Source of the DNA: an uncultured Lachnospiraceae bacterium
Lineage (GTDB): Bacteria; Bacillota; Clostridia; Lachnospirales; Lachnospiraceae
Assembly: GCA_947644545.1 (NCBI GenBank)
Contig: CANRZW010000033.1
Location: 1-41,149, forward strand
Length of the DNA stretch: 41,149 nt
Reading direction: 5' to 3'
Below the pieces are notes generated by a model. It was given only the letters and a program-made list of their open reading frames with translations. It was not told the DNA's origin and did no database searches. Numbering within the stretch: position 1 is the stretch's first letter; each line of letters begins with the position of its first letter. The translations under genes and the position numbers were made by a program. Of this stretch, positions 33,529 through 41,149 are shown piece after piece.

Positions 33529-35787
33529 CTACCGCCGCCAGTAAATCTCGATCACATCCCCGCTTCTGATCTCTTCCATATACTGTGCATCCCTGCCGTT
33601 AAGCTTTGTCACAATACCGCTCCCCTGGGGCCTGGACAGATCGAACTCGATCCGCTCGAAAACATCCACAAATACATACGATTCTTTCCCTGCAAGGCGC
33701 ACCGGATCCCCGTTGACCGTCACATAAATCGACTGTCCCTGCGCCTCCTGGGCTTCCTGCATCCCTATTGATTCGGCATCGGCCTCATTGTCCGGCCGGC
33801 CTTCTGTACCCTCCGGCACATTCCGGCCCGCATCCTCTTCTTCGCTATACTCACCATTGCCGCTCTCTGTGCCGGCGCTGTCCGTCAGACCGGAGCCTTC
33901 TGCAGACTCCCCGCTGTCTTCGCTTTCATCCGGGTCTTCGCTTCTCCGATAAGTCCCGTCATCTTCCGGCAGATCCTCGAACGTCTCCGCCAACTCATTC
34001 TCATACTTGTCCCGGTCGGATAAATGAAGCTCTTCCATCGTCCAGACAACGGAAAAATTCTCATATACCTTGCTGTCCATATCTGCCAGCTTATTGTTAA
34101 CGTAAATATTCATCTCCTGGTTGATGATCACATCCATAAACTCGGCAACCTGTCGTACCGTATAATAATTCAGGATTTCAATCGAATCCCCTTCCTGAAT
34201 ACTGTAATACCCGGACTGCAGCGCGCCGTTAACGCTGGCAAATTTAGGCAGATCAACCTGTATATCATTTACTTCCACCCGCATGACCGCACCGTATTCC
34301 GGCAGCTGATTGATATCCAGGTGTGCTGCCTCTCCGGCCGTAGATTCCACTACCCTGATCTGATCGTTGGCATGGATCAGCGTATGAATATCAGCCGCAT
34401 TTCCATTGACGCTGATCACCGCCGATTCCCCTAATGTGCCTCGCGTAATACGCGGCTTTCCATTTACCGTATAGTTCAGTTCTCTGCCGCGTTTGGGGAA
34501 CAGTCCGTCATTGGCAAATTCCGCCTGCATGGCTGCATCTACGACTGCCACTTTGTTATTATCATAGATCTTAATCCGCTGATCGTTAAAATACACGAAA
34601 ATAAAGTTATTGCTCTGCTCATAAAAGCTCAGACAAATACCGATCGGCGTGACCATCAGGGAATCTTTCCTGGCATCTTCCTCCAAAAACTCTATGTTCT
34701 GCATGACTTCCTCGCCACGCACTGCAACTCTTTCCTTCTGAATGGAAAGCCGCTCCGCCAACGCTGCCGTATAGCCGGGCAGCATACCACCGCCGCCTAC
34801 CACGAAGACTGCACTGACCGCTTTCCCCCCGTTTAAGGCCTTAATCTTATCCGCCACTTTCCCTGTCATGTCCCGGATCATCCCTGCCGTCACTTCCTCG
34901 ACTTCTGCCCTGCTGATCGTCTGAGACAATCCCATAATATCCTTATACTCAATCTGTTCTTTGACGCCGGTCTCACGTTTGATATGCTCTGCCGTCGCAA
35001 AGTCTACCAGACAGTGTTTCGCAATCACCTCTGTCAGGCTGTCCCCCGCCACAGGGATCATGCCGTATGCGATAATGCTTCCGTCCTTCGTGATGGAGAT
35101 ATCCGAGGTGCCTGCTCCCACATCGACCAATGCAATGTTCAGCATACGATACATCTCGGGAATTGCTACCTGGATCGCCGCAATAGGCTCCAACGTCAGA
35201 TTCACCACATCCAATCCCGCCAGATCCACCGCCTTATACAGGCCATCTACTACGTCTTCCGGAAGAAATGTCGCAATAATATCGGCTCCGATATGTCCCG
35301 CACGATGTCCTTCCAGATTTCCCATCGCATATCCGTTCATATAATAGCGTACCACGGAATAGCCGACGCAATAGAACTTCATTTCAGAGTCATGTTTCTC
35401 CAGAAATTCTTCATAAGCCTTCTCCACACCCAGTGAATCCAGCGCATAGATATCCTCTCCATTAACTTCTCTGTCACCGTCCAGCTCCGTATCTACCCTG
35501 ACCGTGACCGTACGCAGCACACGTCCCGCCGCGGCAATACAGACATCCTTCAATGTCCTGCCGATCCGCTGTTCCAGTTCGGCCTTAACATCACTGATCG
35601 TCGCCCCGACTTTGTAGATATCGTGGATCTGTCCGTCCAGCATCGCTCTCGTCCCATGTTCTTTGATGCTCTGGGAAACCACGTAAAATTTTTCCCCTAC
35701 ACGATATCCGACCGTACCAACCACACTTCTCGTTCCGATATCCAACCCAAATATTAATTTCCCCGGAAATTTCATTGTTTCTGACAC
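33529..35787 (-). CDS. FtsA-like actin-fold ATPase with long C-terminal extension
   Basis: Predicted 752-aa protein. Residues 10-400 match the FtsA/PilM actin fold: phosphate-1 loop FGLDIGTRSVVGTV, phosphate-2 ALVDVGAGTSDISI, and the adenosine loop VVGGGGMLPGYTA. Normal FtsA is about 420 residues. The extra half holds beta-rich repeats (NYTVNGKPRIT, VISVNGNAADIH), an acidic low-complexity linker of about 90 residues and a final ~70-residue module (YVTVNGDPVRLAG to IEIYW) that looks like a beta-grasp fold. No C-terminal membrane-targeting helix is seen. The GTG at 35787 (GGGGGAAG upstream) overlaps coaE by 16 nt; ATG 35775 gives a 4-nt overlap. It is probably not the ftsZ-partner FtsA; function unknown. 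Confidence 0.75.
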   Translation of the reverse strand: MSETMKFPGKLIFGLDIGTRSVVGTVGYRVGEKFYVVSQSIKEHGTRAMLDGQIHDIYKVGATISDVKAELEQRIGRTLKDVCIAAAGRVLRTVTVRVDTELDGDREVNGEDIYALDSLGVEKAYEEFLEKHDSEMKFYCVGYSVVRYYMNGYAMGNLEGHRAGHIGADIIATFLPEDVVDGLYKAVDLAGLDVVNLTLEPIAAIQVAIPEMYRMLNIALVDVGAGTSDISITKDGSIIAYGMIPVAGDSLTEVIAKHCLVDFATAEHIKRETGVKEQIEYKDIMGLSQTISRAEVEEVTAGMIRDMTGKVADKIKALNGGKAVSAVFVVGGGGMLPGYTAALAERLSIQKERVAVRGEEVMQNIEFLEEDARKDSLMVTPIGICLSFYEQSNNFIFVYFNDQRIKIYDNNKVAVVDAAMQAEFANDGLFPKRGRELNYTVNGKPRITRGTLGESAVISVNGNAADIHTLIHANDQIRVVESTAGEAAHLDINQLPEYGAVMRVEVNDIQVDLPKFASVNGALQSGYYSIQEGDSIEILNYYTVRQVAEFMDVIINQEMNIYVNNKLADMDSKVYENFSVVWTMEELHLSDRDKYENELAETFEDLPEDDGTYRRSEDPDESEDSGESAEGSGLTDSAGTESGNGEYSEEEDAGRNVPEGTEGRPDNEADAESIGMQEAQEAQGQSIYVTVNGDPVRLAGKESYVFVDVFERIEFDLSRPQGSGIVTKLNGRDAQYMEEIRSGDVIEIYWRR

Positions 35788-36380
35788 AAGTCTTCCCCCA
35801 GTTTCTCATCTATTTGCCTGTAAACCTGTTCCAATGTCCCACTATTCTCAATGACGACCAGACAGTGCCTGTAAAATGCTTCTTCCGACAGCTGCTCCCT
35901 CATGATCTTGTCGATCTTCTCGTCACTGTATCCTCTGTCTTTCTTCAATCTTTCCCTTCTGACCTCGGCGTCCGCATGAATATACCACATCTCATCCACG
36001 ATCCGCTCATACCCGTCCTCGATCAAAAGCGCCGCTTCTATAAATAAATATTGTAACCTGCCCTCTCTTCTCACCTCGTCAATGGTCTTCGTGATGTAGC
36101 TTTTCACTGCCGGATGCACGATCTCATTCACGCGCGCAAGAATCGCCTGATCACCAAAGATCCGGGCCGCCAGCTTAGCCTTATCGATCCTGCCGTCCAC
36201 TGCAAGGATCTCCTGCCCTAACAGCTCTACGATCTGTTCATAACAGATCTCACCCGGCTCCTCCAGCTTATGCGCCGCCTGATCCGCTATAATGACCTGG
36301 CAGCCCTCTCTCTTCCTCAGATAGTCCAGTACCCGGGTCTTTCCTGCTCCCACGCCGCCCGTAATGCCGATCACTTTCAT
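35772..36380 (-). CDS. coaE: Dephospho-CoA kinase
   Basis: Predicted 202-aa protein, the usual size of CoaE, with the P-loop GITGGVGAGKT at residues 5-15 and the conserved DQAAHKLEEPG. It phosphorylates the 3'-OH of dephospho-CoA with ATP, the last step of coenzyme A synthesis, in the cytosol. It starts 43 nt after polA and overlaps the FtsA-like gene, so it is a mid-operon gene. Confidence 0.95.
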   Translation of the reverse strand: MKVIGITGGVGAGKTRVLDYLRKREGCQVIIADQAAHKLEEPGEICYEQIVELLGQEILAVDGRIDKAKLAARIFGDQAILARVNEIVHPAVKSYITKTIDEVRREGRLQYLFIEAALLIEDGYERIVDEMWYIHADAEVRRERLKKDRGYSDEKIDKIMREQLSEEAFYRHCLVVIENSGTLEQVYRQIDEKLGEDLCQKQ

Positions 36381-36423
36381 ATGGATCCCGTTCCTTTCCC
36401 TCTCTCACGGTCTTCCCTGCATC

Positions 36424-39153
36424 TTACTTGCTCTCATACCAATCGGTTCCGGTATTCATATCCACTTCCAGCCTGACCGCCAGATCTGCCGCCTGCTGCA
36501 TCTCCTCCGACAGGATACGGCGTACCTGTTCCTCCTCTTCCTGTAGTGTCTCAACCAACAGTTCGTCATGCACCTGGAGGATCAGCCTGGAGCGCAGTCC
36601 TTCTCTGTGCAGCCGCTCCCAGACTCTGATCATGGCAATCTTCATGATATCTGCCGCCGTTCCCTGAATCGGAGAATTCATGGCAACCCGTTCACCAAAC
36701 GAACGCTGCATGAAATTGCTGGACGATAACTCCGGAATCGGCCTTCTGCGCCCGTACATCGTCGTCACATAACCGTCTTTCCTGGCGCTTTCCACCATCG
36801 TATCCAAGAATTTCTTGACTCCCGGATATGTCTGGAAATACTGCTCGATATATTCCGCCGCTTCCTTTCTGGTTATACTCAGATCCTGGCTTAAGCCAAA
36901 GGAACTGATGCCATAAACAATGCCGAAATTAACCGCCTTGGCGTTACGCCTCTGCAGATCCGTCACTTCCTCGAAAGGAGTGTGGAACACCTTGGATGCC
37001 GTGATCCGATGAATGTCCTCATCCATCTTATAGGCTTCAATCAGCTGTTCGTCTCCCGACATATGCGCCAATATCCTCAGTTCGATCTGAGAATAATCCG
37101 CATCCACGAACAGGTATCCCTCCATCGGTACAAACACTTTGCGGATTCTTCTGCCAAGCTCCATCCGCATCGGAATATTCTGCAGATTCGGCTCCGTGGA
37201 ACTGATTCTTCCTGTCGCCGTGATCGTCTGGTTAAAAGTAGAGTGGATCCTGCCATCCGTGCCGATGCAGGTGAATAAGCCTTCCGCATAAGTTGATTTT
37301 AACTTTGTCAGCCCTCTGTACTCCAGGATATCCGATACGACGGGATAATCCGGCGCCAGCTTCTCCAACACATCTGCCGCGGTTGAATAACCGGTCTTCG
37401 TCTTCTTACCACCTGTAATCCCCATCCTGCCAAACAGCACTTCCCCCAGCTGTTTCGGGGAGTTAATATTGAATTCGCAGCCCGCCTGCTCGTAAATCGA
37501 CTGCTCCAGCTCAGAGATCCTGCCAACCAACGCCTCCCCGTATGCCTTCAATTCATCCGGCTTCACGAGCACGCCATACTGCTCCATCTCATACAGCACT
37601 CTTGTAAGCGGCATCTCTATCTCATTCATCAGGGAATCCATTCCCTGCTCTTCCAGCTTCTTACGCAAAAGCGGTGCCGTCGCCAGACATACATAGGCGC
37701 TGTAACATGCGAACTCGGCCAGCTTCTCCGGCTCCTTCTCATAAGTCTCGCCATAAGACGCCTTACCGCAGACCTGACTGCGGTCCGGTACTGTAAGTTC
37801 CAGGTATTCACCTGCGATATCCGCCACGGTATAGTCGTTTTTCAACGGATTCAGAAGATATGCCGCCACCAGAATATCAAAATACCGCCGTTCCCTGTAA
37901 GGACGCAGAACGTCGCTCTTATTCATGTCCCTGGCCGCTTCCAGAAACGAATACTGCCTCTTACTGTCAAAAAGGCTTAACCTGCACGCCCCACTCTCAC
38001 TCAGCTGCGCGATCTTATCCTGCAGATATTGTGCCGTCACCAGCCCCTGACAGGGAACAAAACGCACCTTTTCTTTATGAGGCGCCAGCGCCACCCCCAC
38101 AAGATCTTCGGTCCTTGCTCCGTCTGCCAGCACGGCTATTCCTATTTCTTCTCCGGTACCCGATTTCTCTGCCCTATGCCCTGTCTGTCCCTGTCCCGCA
38201 GCGCACTCCGCGAACAAGGCCTCCACCTCTGCCAGCTCCAGTACCTGCCCGAAATAATCTGCCTGCACATTCGTTACCGTCACATCCTTCTCAAACCGCG
38301 ACAGCAAATTCTTGAATTCCAGCTGCTTGCACAATACATAAGCTTCCTCCGTATAGAAATTACCTACCTTCGCGCTGTCAAAGCTGTAGGCAATGTCACT
38401 GTCCACGTTGATCGTAGCCAATGTCTTACTGAGCCTTGCCAAATCCTGATGATTGATCAGCGATTCTTTGACCGCCTTCCTGGAAACATCCTCTATATGC
38501 TCGTAAATGCTGTCTAAAGAACCAAACTTCACCATCAGATCCGTAGCCGTCTTCTCTCCAACTTTCGGCACGCCGGGGATGTTGTCTGCCGTATCTCCCA
38601 TCAACGCCTTCAGATCGATAAACTGGATCGGATTCACCTGATATTTGTTCTCAACATCCTTCGCATAATAGTCTTCGATCTCTGTCTTACCACCCTTCGT
38701 CTTGGGTATTCTCACTTTAATATGTTCCGACGCAACCTGTAACAGATCCCTGTCCCCCGACACGAGCGCCACTTCCATCCCTTCCCGTTCCCCGCGCTTC
38801 GCGATCGTTCCCAGGATATCATCCGCCTCCAAGCCAGCCTTTTCCATAATACAGATCCCCATCGCCTGGAGCATCTGCTTCATGACAGGCACCTGTTCCC
38901 TGAGTTCCTCCGGCATCGGTTTTCTCGTGCCTTTATATTCCTTATAGATCTCATGCCGGAATGTCGGCGCATGTACATCGAATACCACCGTCAGATAATC
39001 CGGCTGTTCTTCCTCCACAATCTTAAACATGATATTCAAAAACCCATACACCGCGTTGGTATGCAGCCCCTGGCTGTTCGACAGATCGGGAATGCCGTAA
39101 AAGGCTCTGTTTAAAATACTGTGTCCATCTATCAATACAAGCTTCTGACTCAT
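36424..39153 (-). CDS. polA: DNA polymerase I
   Basis: Predicted 909-aa protein; the ATG at 39153 (MSQKLVLIDGHSILNRAF) has AAGGG six bases upstream. Residues 1-290 are the 5'-3' exonuclease (VVFDVHAPTFRHE, EADDILG, SGDRDLLQ, GDTADNIPG). The middle domain lacks the DxE metal motif at its start (GIAVLADGARTED), so 3'-5' proofreading is likely inactive, as in many Firmicutes. The polymerase domain has motif A (DYSQIELR), motif B (RRNAKAVNFGIVYG) and motif C (VHDELL). It fills gaps in repair and replaces Okazaki primers. It lies 38 nt after the zf-HC2 gene. Confidence 0.97.
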   Translation of the reverse strand: MSQKLVLIDGHSILNRAFYGIPDLSNSQGLHTNAVYGFLNIMFKIVEEEQPDYLTVVFDVHAPTFRHEIYKEYKGTRKPMPEELREQVPVMKQMLQAMGICIMEKAGLEADDILGTIAKRGEREGMEVALVSGDRDLLQVASEHIKVRIPKTKGGKTEIEDYYAKDVENKYQVNPIQFIDLKALMGDTADNIPGVPKVGEKTATDLMVKFGSLDSIYEHIEDVSRKAVKESLINHQDLARLSKTLATINVDSDIAYSFDSAKVGNFYTEEAYVLCKQLEFKNLLSRFEKDVTVTNVQADYFGQVLELAEVEALFAECAAGQGQTGHRAEKSGTGEEIGIAVLADGARTEDLVGVALAPHKEKVRFVPCQGLVTAQYLQDKIAQLSESGACRLSLFDSKRQYSFLEAARDMNKSDVLRPYRERRYFDILVAAYLLNPLKNDYTVADIAGEYLELTVPDRSQVCGKASYGETYEKEPEKLAEFACYSAYVCLATAPLLRKKLEEQGMDSLMNEIEMPLTRVLYEMEQYGVLVKPDELKAYGEALVGRISELEQSIYEQAGCEFNINSPKQLGEVLFGRMGITGGKKTKTGYSTAADVLEKLAPDYPVVSDILEYRGLTKLKSTYAEGLFTCIGTDGRIHSTFNQTITATGRISSTEPNLQNIPMRMELGRRIRKVFVPMEGYLFVDADYSQIELRILAHMSGDEQLIEAYKMDEDIHRITASKVFHTPFEEVTDLQRRNAKAVNFGIVYGISSFGLSQDLSITRKEAAEYIEQYFQTYPGVKKFLDTMVESARKDGYVTTMYGRRRPIPELSSSNFMQRSFGERVAMNSPIQGTAADIMKIAMIRVWERLHREGLRSRLILQVHDELLVETLQEEEEQVRRILSEEMQQAADLAVRLEVDMNTGTDWYESK

Positions 39154-39191
39154 GATAAACCCTTGCCTCTCTCTTCTTTCTCTCAAACTCC

Positions 39192-39515
39192 CTACAGCCG
39201 GAACACCACACACAAAGCGATGATGATAGCTGCTGCTACCGCAGCCTCCAGACAATACAGGATATATAACAGCGTTCGATGTACTCTGATGCGATGTTCG
39301 GCGCCGCCCAGTTTAATAAGAAGTTCGTCCTGTAAATTGAAATTATTACCTGTCTCCAACCGCTCCAGACCTTCCGTCACCAAAAGCTGGATCGTCAGCT
39401 CTTCCTCACACTCCGGACAGCTCTCCACATGCTCCAGAAATTCTTCCAGATAACAGCCGCCCAGTTCATCCTGCAAAAAGGAAGGTATGTTTTTCTCTGC
39501 TTCTTTACAGTTCAT
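39192..39515 (-). CDS. Small zf-HC2 (anti-sigma-like) membrane protein
   Basis: Predicted 107-aa protein from the ATG at 39515 (MNCKEAEKNIPSFL); an ATG seven codons upstream at 39536 has a better ribosome site (AGGATGG) and is equally possible. The N-terminal half has the zf-HC2 pattern H-x3-C-x2-C (HVESCPEC) together with the early cysteine. A single helix near the C-terminus (LEAAVAAAIIIALCVVF) anchors it. Such proteins are usually anti-sigma factors, but no sigma gene is next to it. First gene of the polA operon. Confidence 0.8.
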   Translation of the reverse strand: MNCKEAEKNIPSFLQDELGGCYLEEFLEHVESCPECEEELTIQLLVTEGLERLETGNNFNLQDELLIKLGGAEHRIRVHRTLLYILYCLEAAVAAAIIIALCVVFRL

Positions 39516-39559
39516 ACGCACACCACATCTTTCCATAAAAATGTGTCCATCCTATTATG

Positions 39560-39609
39560 TGCCACACAGATTTAATTATATACCATAAACATACTATTTG
39601 AAAAGTATG
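39560..39609 (-). promoter_or_regulatory. Promoter and palindrome upstream of the zf-HC2/polA operon
   Basis: On the minus strand TGGTATATAAT is an extended -10-like element about 25 nt upstream of the zf-HC2 start; no good -35 is seen. A perfect inverted repeat CATACT-N8-AGTATG lies at 39590-39609, overlapping the -35 region, and could be an operator. Confidence 0.4.
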
Positions 39610-39650
39610 AAAAGAAAATCTATGATAACAGCTTAGTACTAAACATACAC

Positions 39651-39683
39651 AAAAAGAGCCGGCTCCCTTCCGGAATCGACTCT
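39651..39683 (-). terminator. Rho-independent terminator of the GH25 lysozyme gene
   Basis: On the minus strand AGAGTCG pairs with CGGCTCT; the stem continues through TTCC/GGGA to a GGAA loop and is followed by TTTTT. It lies 27 nt after the lysozyme stop codon, with the T-run on the correct side. Confidence 0.85.
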
Positions 39684-39709
39684 TCTCCTTAGCTCTATGG
39701 AAACAACTT

Positions 39710-40840
39710 CTACTGCGCAGGAACAGCCTCCTCCGGAGCCGGTTCACTTACCGGTTCCGGTTCCGCTGCCGGCTGCACCGTCGCCACGCCATTCTGATCC
39801 ACTACATAGTTGACACCCTCGATTGTTATCGTCACATTCCTCTGTAATGCACCGTTTTCGTCATAATAATAAGTATTGCCATCCGGTCTTGCTACCAGTC
39901 CTCTCTGCATGACTGCGTTCTCATCGAAATAATAATCGACTCCCTCGATCGTCACGTCTTCCCGAAGCGCATGTCCGTCCTTCGTCGCCAGGAAGTATCT
40001 GCCGCTCTCATCCTCGAACCAACATCCCTTCTGCACGAAACCATTCTCGTCCAGATGATACTTTCTGTCTTCCCAATTCACCCAGCAGGAACGCTGCAGC
40101 CTGTAATTTGAGTAGAACACCTGCTGATCCCCACGGGGCGCAAATCCATTTGCCACAATAATGGAAGAATAATCCTTAAACTGATAATTCATATCCACCC
40201 TGGTAGGGATTCCCGGCACCTTGCCGTGTGACGTATTCTGCCAGAAAGAAGCTCCTTCGTACTGCAGGGCATCCGCATACTGTGCAACCCATTTATCATA
40301 TCTGATATCCCCAATCTTATTCTGGAACATATTCTTGCTGGAATAAACGACCGGATGATAACCATTCGCCTCTACCGTAGAACAGAATGTATTGATTAAC
40401 GCTTGGAGCTGCTCCTGAGACATATTCTTATGACAGGGATCCTCTATGTCATAGACAACCGGATAGCTGATCGTATAATTGCTAATCCACTGCATCAGAA
40501 GGTTTGCCTCATTCTGTGCCTGCTCCACCGTCGTCGCATAAGAGTACAGATAGACTCCCGTCCTCAATCCGGCCGCACTGGCCCCCTGCATATTAGCATC
40601 AAAATACGGATCCACGCCGGAATTCGTGCTTCCCGCCTTCACAAATACAAAGCTGACGCCGGATGAAGGCACCTGGCTCCAGTCGATCGCCAGATTATGT
40701 TTCGAGACATCGATTCCCCTCGCAATGGAACTGCTGGCTCCGATCGCATGTACCTGCTGCACCGGAACAAACATCAGGGTTGCTGCTGCACACAATGCAG
40801 CTATTTGTTTCATACCTCTTCTTATCTTTCTTATCTTCAA
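39710..40840 (-). CDS. Secreted GH25 lysozyme with cell-wall-binding repeats
   Basis: Predicted 376-aa protein from the TTG at 40840, which has AAAGGAG 12 bases upstream and gives a normal basic n-region (KIRKIRRGMK); the ATG at 40813 is the alternative. The signal peptide ends near VHA. The GH25 domain spans about 40-230: ARGIDVSKHN, VYDIEDP (catalytic Asp/Glu) and DMNYQF. The C-terminal third has four to five aromatic/glycine repeats of the CW-binding type (KYHLDENGFVQKG, YYFDENAVMQRG, YYYDENGALQRN), then a Pro/Glu/Ala tail. It would cut the MurNAc-GlcNAc bond in peptidoglycan. Monocistronic. Confidence 0.9.
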   Translation of the reverse strand: MKIRKIRRGMKQIAALCAAATLMFVPVQQVHAIGASSSIARGIDVSKHNLAIDWSQVPSSGVSFVFVKAGSTNSGVDPYFDANMQGASAAGLRTGVYLYSYATTVEQAQNEANLLMQWISNYTISYPVVYDIEDPCHKNMSQEQLQALINTFCSTVEANGYHPVVYSSKNMFQNKIGDIRYDKWVAQYADALQYEGASFWQNTSHGKVPGIPTRVDMNYQFKDYSSIIVANGFAPRGDQQVFYSNYRLQRSCWVNWEDRKYHLDENGFVQKGCWFEDESGRYFLATKDGHALREDVTIEGVDYYFDENAVMQRGLVARPDGNTYYYDENGALQRNVTITIEGVNYVVDQNGVATVQPAAEPEPVSEPAPEEAVPAQ

Positions 40841-41023
40841 TTTAACTTCTTTCTCCTTTGATTTTCTCTTTTGAATTGTTTCAAATTTATTACAATATGT
40901 TACCTTTTTTAACAATCCTTTACAAATATATCATAATCTCGCCATAATGTACAGTATAAAAAAACAAACAAAGTTCCGTTATGGAATCTCTGCCTGCAGA
41001 TTTGAGTTTTTTCCAAAAAAAGC

Positions 41024-41052
41024 TTGTCATTTATCTGTTTATATGCTATTAT
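41024..41052 (+). promoter_or_regulatory. Strong promoter before the tRNA-Leu-like sequence
   Basis: TTGTCA (41024-41029) and TATTAT (41047-41052) are separated by 17 bases, with TGC giving an extended -10. The start would lie near 41060, just before the tRNA-like sequence at 41073. The layout is typical for a tRNA gene. Confidence 0.65.
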
Positions 41053-41072
41053 ATAGCTCGGTTGTTGAATAC

Positions 41073-41149
41073 GCCGGCGTGTCGGAATGGCAGACCCGTT
41101 TTTAGGATTTAGCACTATATTTCTTTGAGAGTTAACCATATATCTCTTT
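41073..41149 (+). other. tRNA-Leu-like 5' segment, degenerate or interrupted
   Basis: Positions 41073-41095 match the 5' end of a bacterial tRNA-Leu: acceptor arm GCCGGCG, TG at positions 8-9, then TCGGAATGGCAGAC. Beyond 41095 the sequence becomes AT-rich: a TTTAGGA resembling the anticodon loop of tRNA-Leu(UAG) is flanked by arms that do not pair, and no GTTCRA T-loop is found. The window ends 77 nt after the 5' end, so the 3' acceptor strand is not visible. It could be a pseudo-tRNA or a tRNA gene interrupted by an insertion. Confidence 0.45.

Noticed and set aside
39154..39255. In-frame N-terminal extension of DNA polymerase I
   Set aside because: It lies over the zf-HC2 gene end; the family start MSQKLVLIDGHS at 39153 has its own ribosome site.

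Overview
This window looks like a chromosomal segment of a low-to-mid GC Clostridia, most likely a Lachnospiraceae. The evidence is the Firmicutes-style ribosome binding sites, consensus sigma-A promoters, the polA - coaE - FtsA-like - metallo-beta-lactamase gene order, the ACT / PFL (UPF0237 / UPF0210) pair and the protein sequences themselves. I ran no searches, so the taxon is an inference. There are no insertion sequences, phage genes or CRISPR arrays.

Region 1 (1-29.0 kb, all on the minus strand, transcribed right to left) is a very large exopolysaccharide locus. It seems to start at a perfect consensus promoter (29074-29046) with a leader of about 330 nt. The first five genes are a Gram-positive Pel-like module: an SDR-PelD fusion with a degenerate GGDEF domain and an intact-looking c-di-GMP I-site, PelE-like, a DUF2194 protein in the place of PelA, the PelF glycosyltransferase and the PelG transporter. 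Next comes an unusual DUF2304-GT2-transmembrane-DUF4874/DUF4832 fusion, then a large GT-C-like membrane protein. After about 15.6 kb the DNA becomes visibly more AT-rich and the genes look like a variable heteropolysaccharide cassette: polysaccharide pyruvyl transferase, an Fe-S protein of the F420-hydrogenase beta family, an ABC exporter, two family 2 and three family 4 glycosyltransferases, a second copy of the large GT-C-like protein, another GT-C-like protein, a NodB-type deacetylase and a GNAT acyltransferase. The transcript seems to continue into a further gene cut by the left edge.

Region 2 (29.3-30.9 kb, plus strand) is one soluble methyl-accepting chemotaxis protein with a C-terminal zinc-binding CZB domain. 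It is divergent from the Pel operon and ends at a hairpin that may serve as a terminator in both directions.

Region 3 (30.9-39.5 kb, minus strand) is a housekeeping operon: a zf-HC2 membrane protein, DNA polymerase I, dephospho-CoA kinase, a long FtsA-like ATPase, a WalJ/YycJ-like metallo-beta-lactamase, an ACT-domain protein and a PFL/UPF0210 protein.

Region 4 (39.65-41.15 kb) holds a secreted GH25 lysozyme with cell-wall-binding repeats on the minus strand and its terminator. At the right edge there is a strong plus-strand promoter followed by a sequence matching only the 5' part of a tRNA-Leu.

Working model (inference): c-di-GMP bound by PelD activates PelF/PelG polymer synthesis. The DPM1-like GT2 domain makes a polyprenyl-phosphate sugar that the GT-C-like enzymes use outside the membrane. 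The ABC exporter and cassette enzymes build a second, strain-variable glycan or decorate the first.
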